From positions 62,001 through 126,000 of the forward strand of contig NZ_JACHCE010000003.1 in the NCBI RefSeq assembly GCF_014200605.1: DNA of 64,000 nucleotides, given 5' to 3'. Made by a program: the position numbers and the translations under genes. This document shows, one piece after another, positions 63,661 to 64,000 of this stretch. Each line of letters begins with the position of its first letter. Position 1 is the first letter of the stretch. The notes under the pieces are model-generated. The model had not been told where the DNA came from, searched no databases, and saw nothing but the letters and a program-made list of their open reading frames with translations. Origin of the DNA: Pedobacter cryoconitis (GTDB lineage: Bacteria; Bacteroidota; Bacteroidia; Sphingobacteriales; Sphingobacteriaceae).

Positions 63661-64000
63661 ATGAGCCTGATAATCATAGGTAGTGTAGCATTCGATGCAA
63701 TCGAAACTCCCTTCGGAAAGACTGATAAAATAGTGGGTGGAGCTGCAACTTACGCAAGTTTAGCTGCATCTTACTTCTATAAAAAGGTAAAAATAGTCGG
63801 AGTTGTAGGTGATGACTTCCATAAAAAAGACATCGACACCTTTACAGAACACGGTATTGACACTGAAGGACTGCAAATAAAAGCAGGTGAAAAATCATTC
63901 TTCTGGTCTGGAAAATATCATAATGATATGAACAGCAGAGATACTTTAATTACAGAATTGAACGTATTAGGAGACTTTGATCCGATTATCCCTGAGAGCT
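63661..64000 (+). CDS. PfkB-family sugar kinase, N-terminal part
   Basis: The first 113 codons of a gene that leaves the window. MSLIIIGSVAFDAIETPFGKTDKIVGGAATYASLAASYFYKKVKIVGVVGDDF shows the PfkB layout: GSVAFD start, GGAATYASLAAS substrate-binding glycine motif and GVVGDDF. ATP-dependent phosphorylation of a sugar or nucleoside is expected. The substrate and the C-terminal catalytic Asp are not visible. The preceding 30 bases are almost pure A. Confidence 0.85.
   Translation, partial: MSLIIIGSVAFDAIETPFGKTDKIVGGAATYASLAASYFYKKVKIVGVVGDDFHKKDIDTFTEHGIDTEGLQIKAGEKSFFWSGKYHNDMNSRDTLITELNVLGDFDPIIPES

Overview
The window looks like chromosome of a member of the Bacteroidota, most likely family Sphingobacteriaceae (Pedobacter-like). 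The grounds are low G+C with TAA-rich AT intergenic DNA, FecI/FecR/TonB-receptor gene sets, families largely confined to this phylum (DUF4249, DUF5686, DUF5690, DUF4974 tails on FecR proteins), promoters of the TTTG / TAnnTTTG type, and a general absence of Shine-Dalgarno sequences. The genus is inference; I ran no search.

Layout. 0-6 kb: 3' end of gcvP, a lone CheY-like regulator, an MBL-fold hydrolase, then a tight recJ-lptB-GH3 operon. 6-11 kb: secreted GH19 chitinase, GAF histidine kinase, Tat-exported phospholipase C. 11-14.5 kb: a two-gene signalling module, a cyclic-nucleotide-domain histidine kinase next to a response regulator fused to a thioredoxin-reductase-like flavoprotein. 14.6-17.1 kb: DUF5690 membrane protein coupled to a TIGR03364-type FAD oxidoreductase. 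17-28 kb: mixed housekeeping and accessory genes (lipoproteins, GNAT, Fsr-like MFS pump with a FadR-type regulator, universal stress protein, a NuiA-like nuclease inhibitor, an M57-type zinc protease, DUF5996, a Crp-like regulator with RidA, a PAS sensor protein). 28-36 kb: a giant alpha-2-macroglobulin, a nucleotidyltransferase plus small helical protein pair, GNAT. 36-41.5 kb: a complete ECF sigma / FecR / TonB receptor / DUF4249 cell-surface signalling locus. 41.7-49.3 kb: lipoprotein, acyl-CoA dehydrogenase, DUF5686 outer-membrane protein, PorT-like barrel, DUF6134 plus sterol desaturase. 49.4-52.7 kb: a second ECF sigma / FecR locus whose STN-bearing partner is not a TonB receptor but a protein with 16-residue surface repeats. 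53.7-57.4 kb: a second Crp-like regulator followed by a five-gene redox/detox operon. 58-62.3 kb: an export operon (small membrane protein, ABC transmembrane protein without ATPase domain, HlyD, TolC). 62.3-63.25 kb: non-coding repeat-rich DNA. 63.25-63.5 kb: two identical tRNA-Asn genes, then the start of a PfkB-type sugar kinase running off the end.

The points most worth a second look are: both Crp-like genes are followed directly by a TGTGA-N6-TCAC palindrome in front of the next gene, and both proteins carry the same RET--R recognition-helix residues as E. coli CRP; an ABC exporter operon that lacks its ATPase; a FecI/FecR circuit wired to a repeat protein instead of a transporter; an SDR enzyme whose catalytic tyrosine is a proline; and a roughly 580-bp non-coding segment bounded by inverted 21-bp repeats and holding two different tandem arrays beside the tRNA pair.
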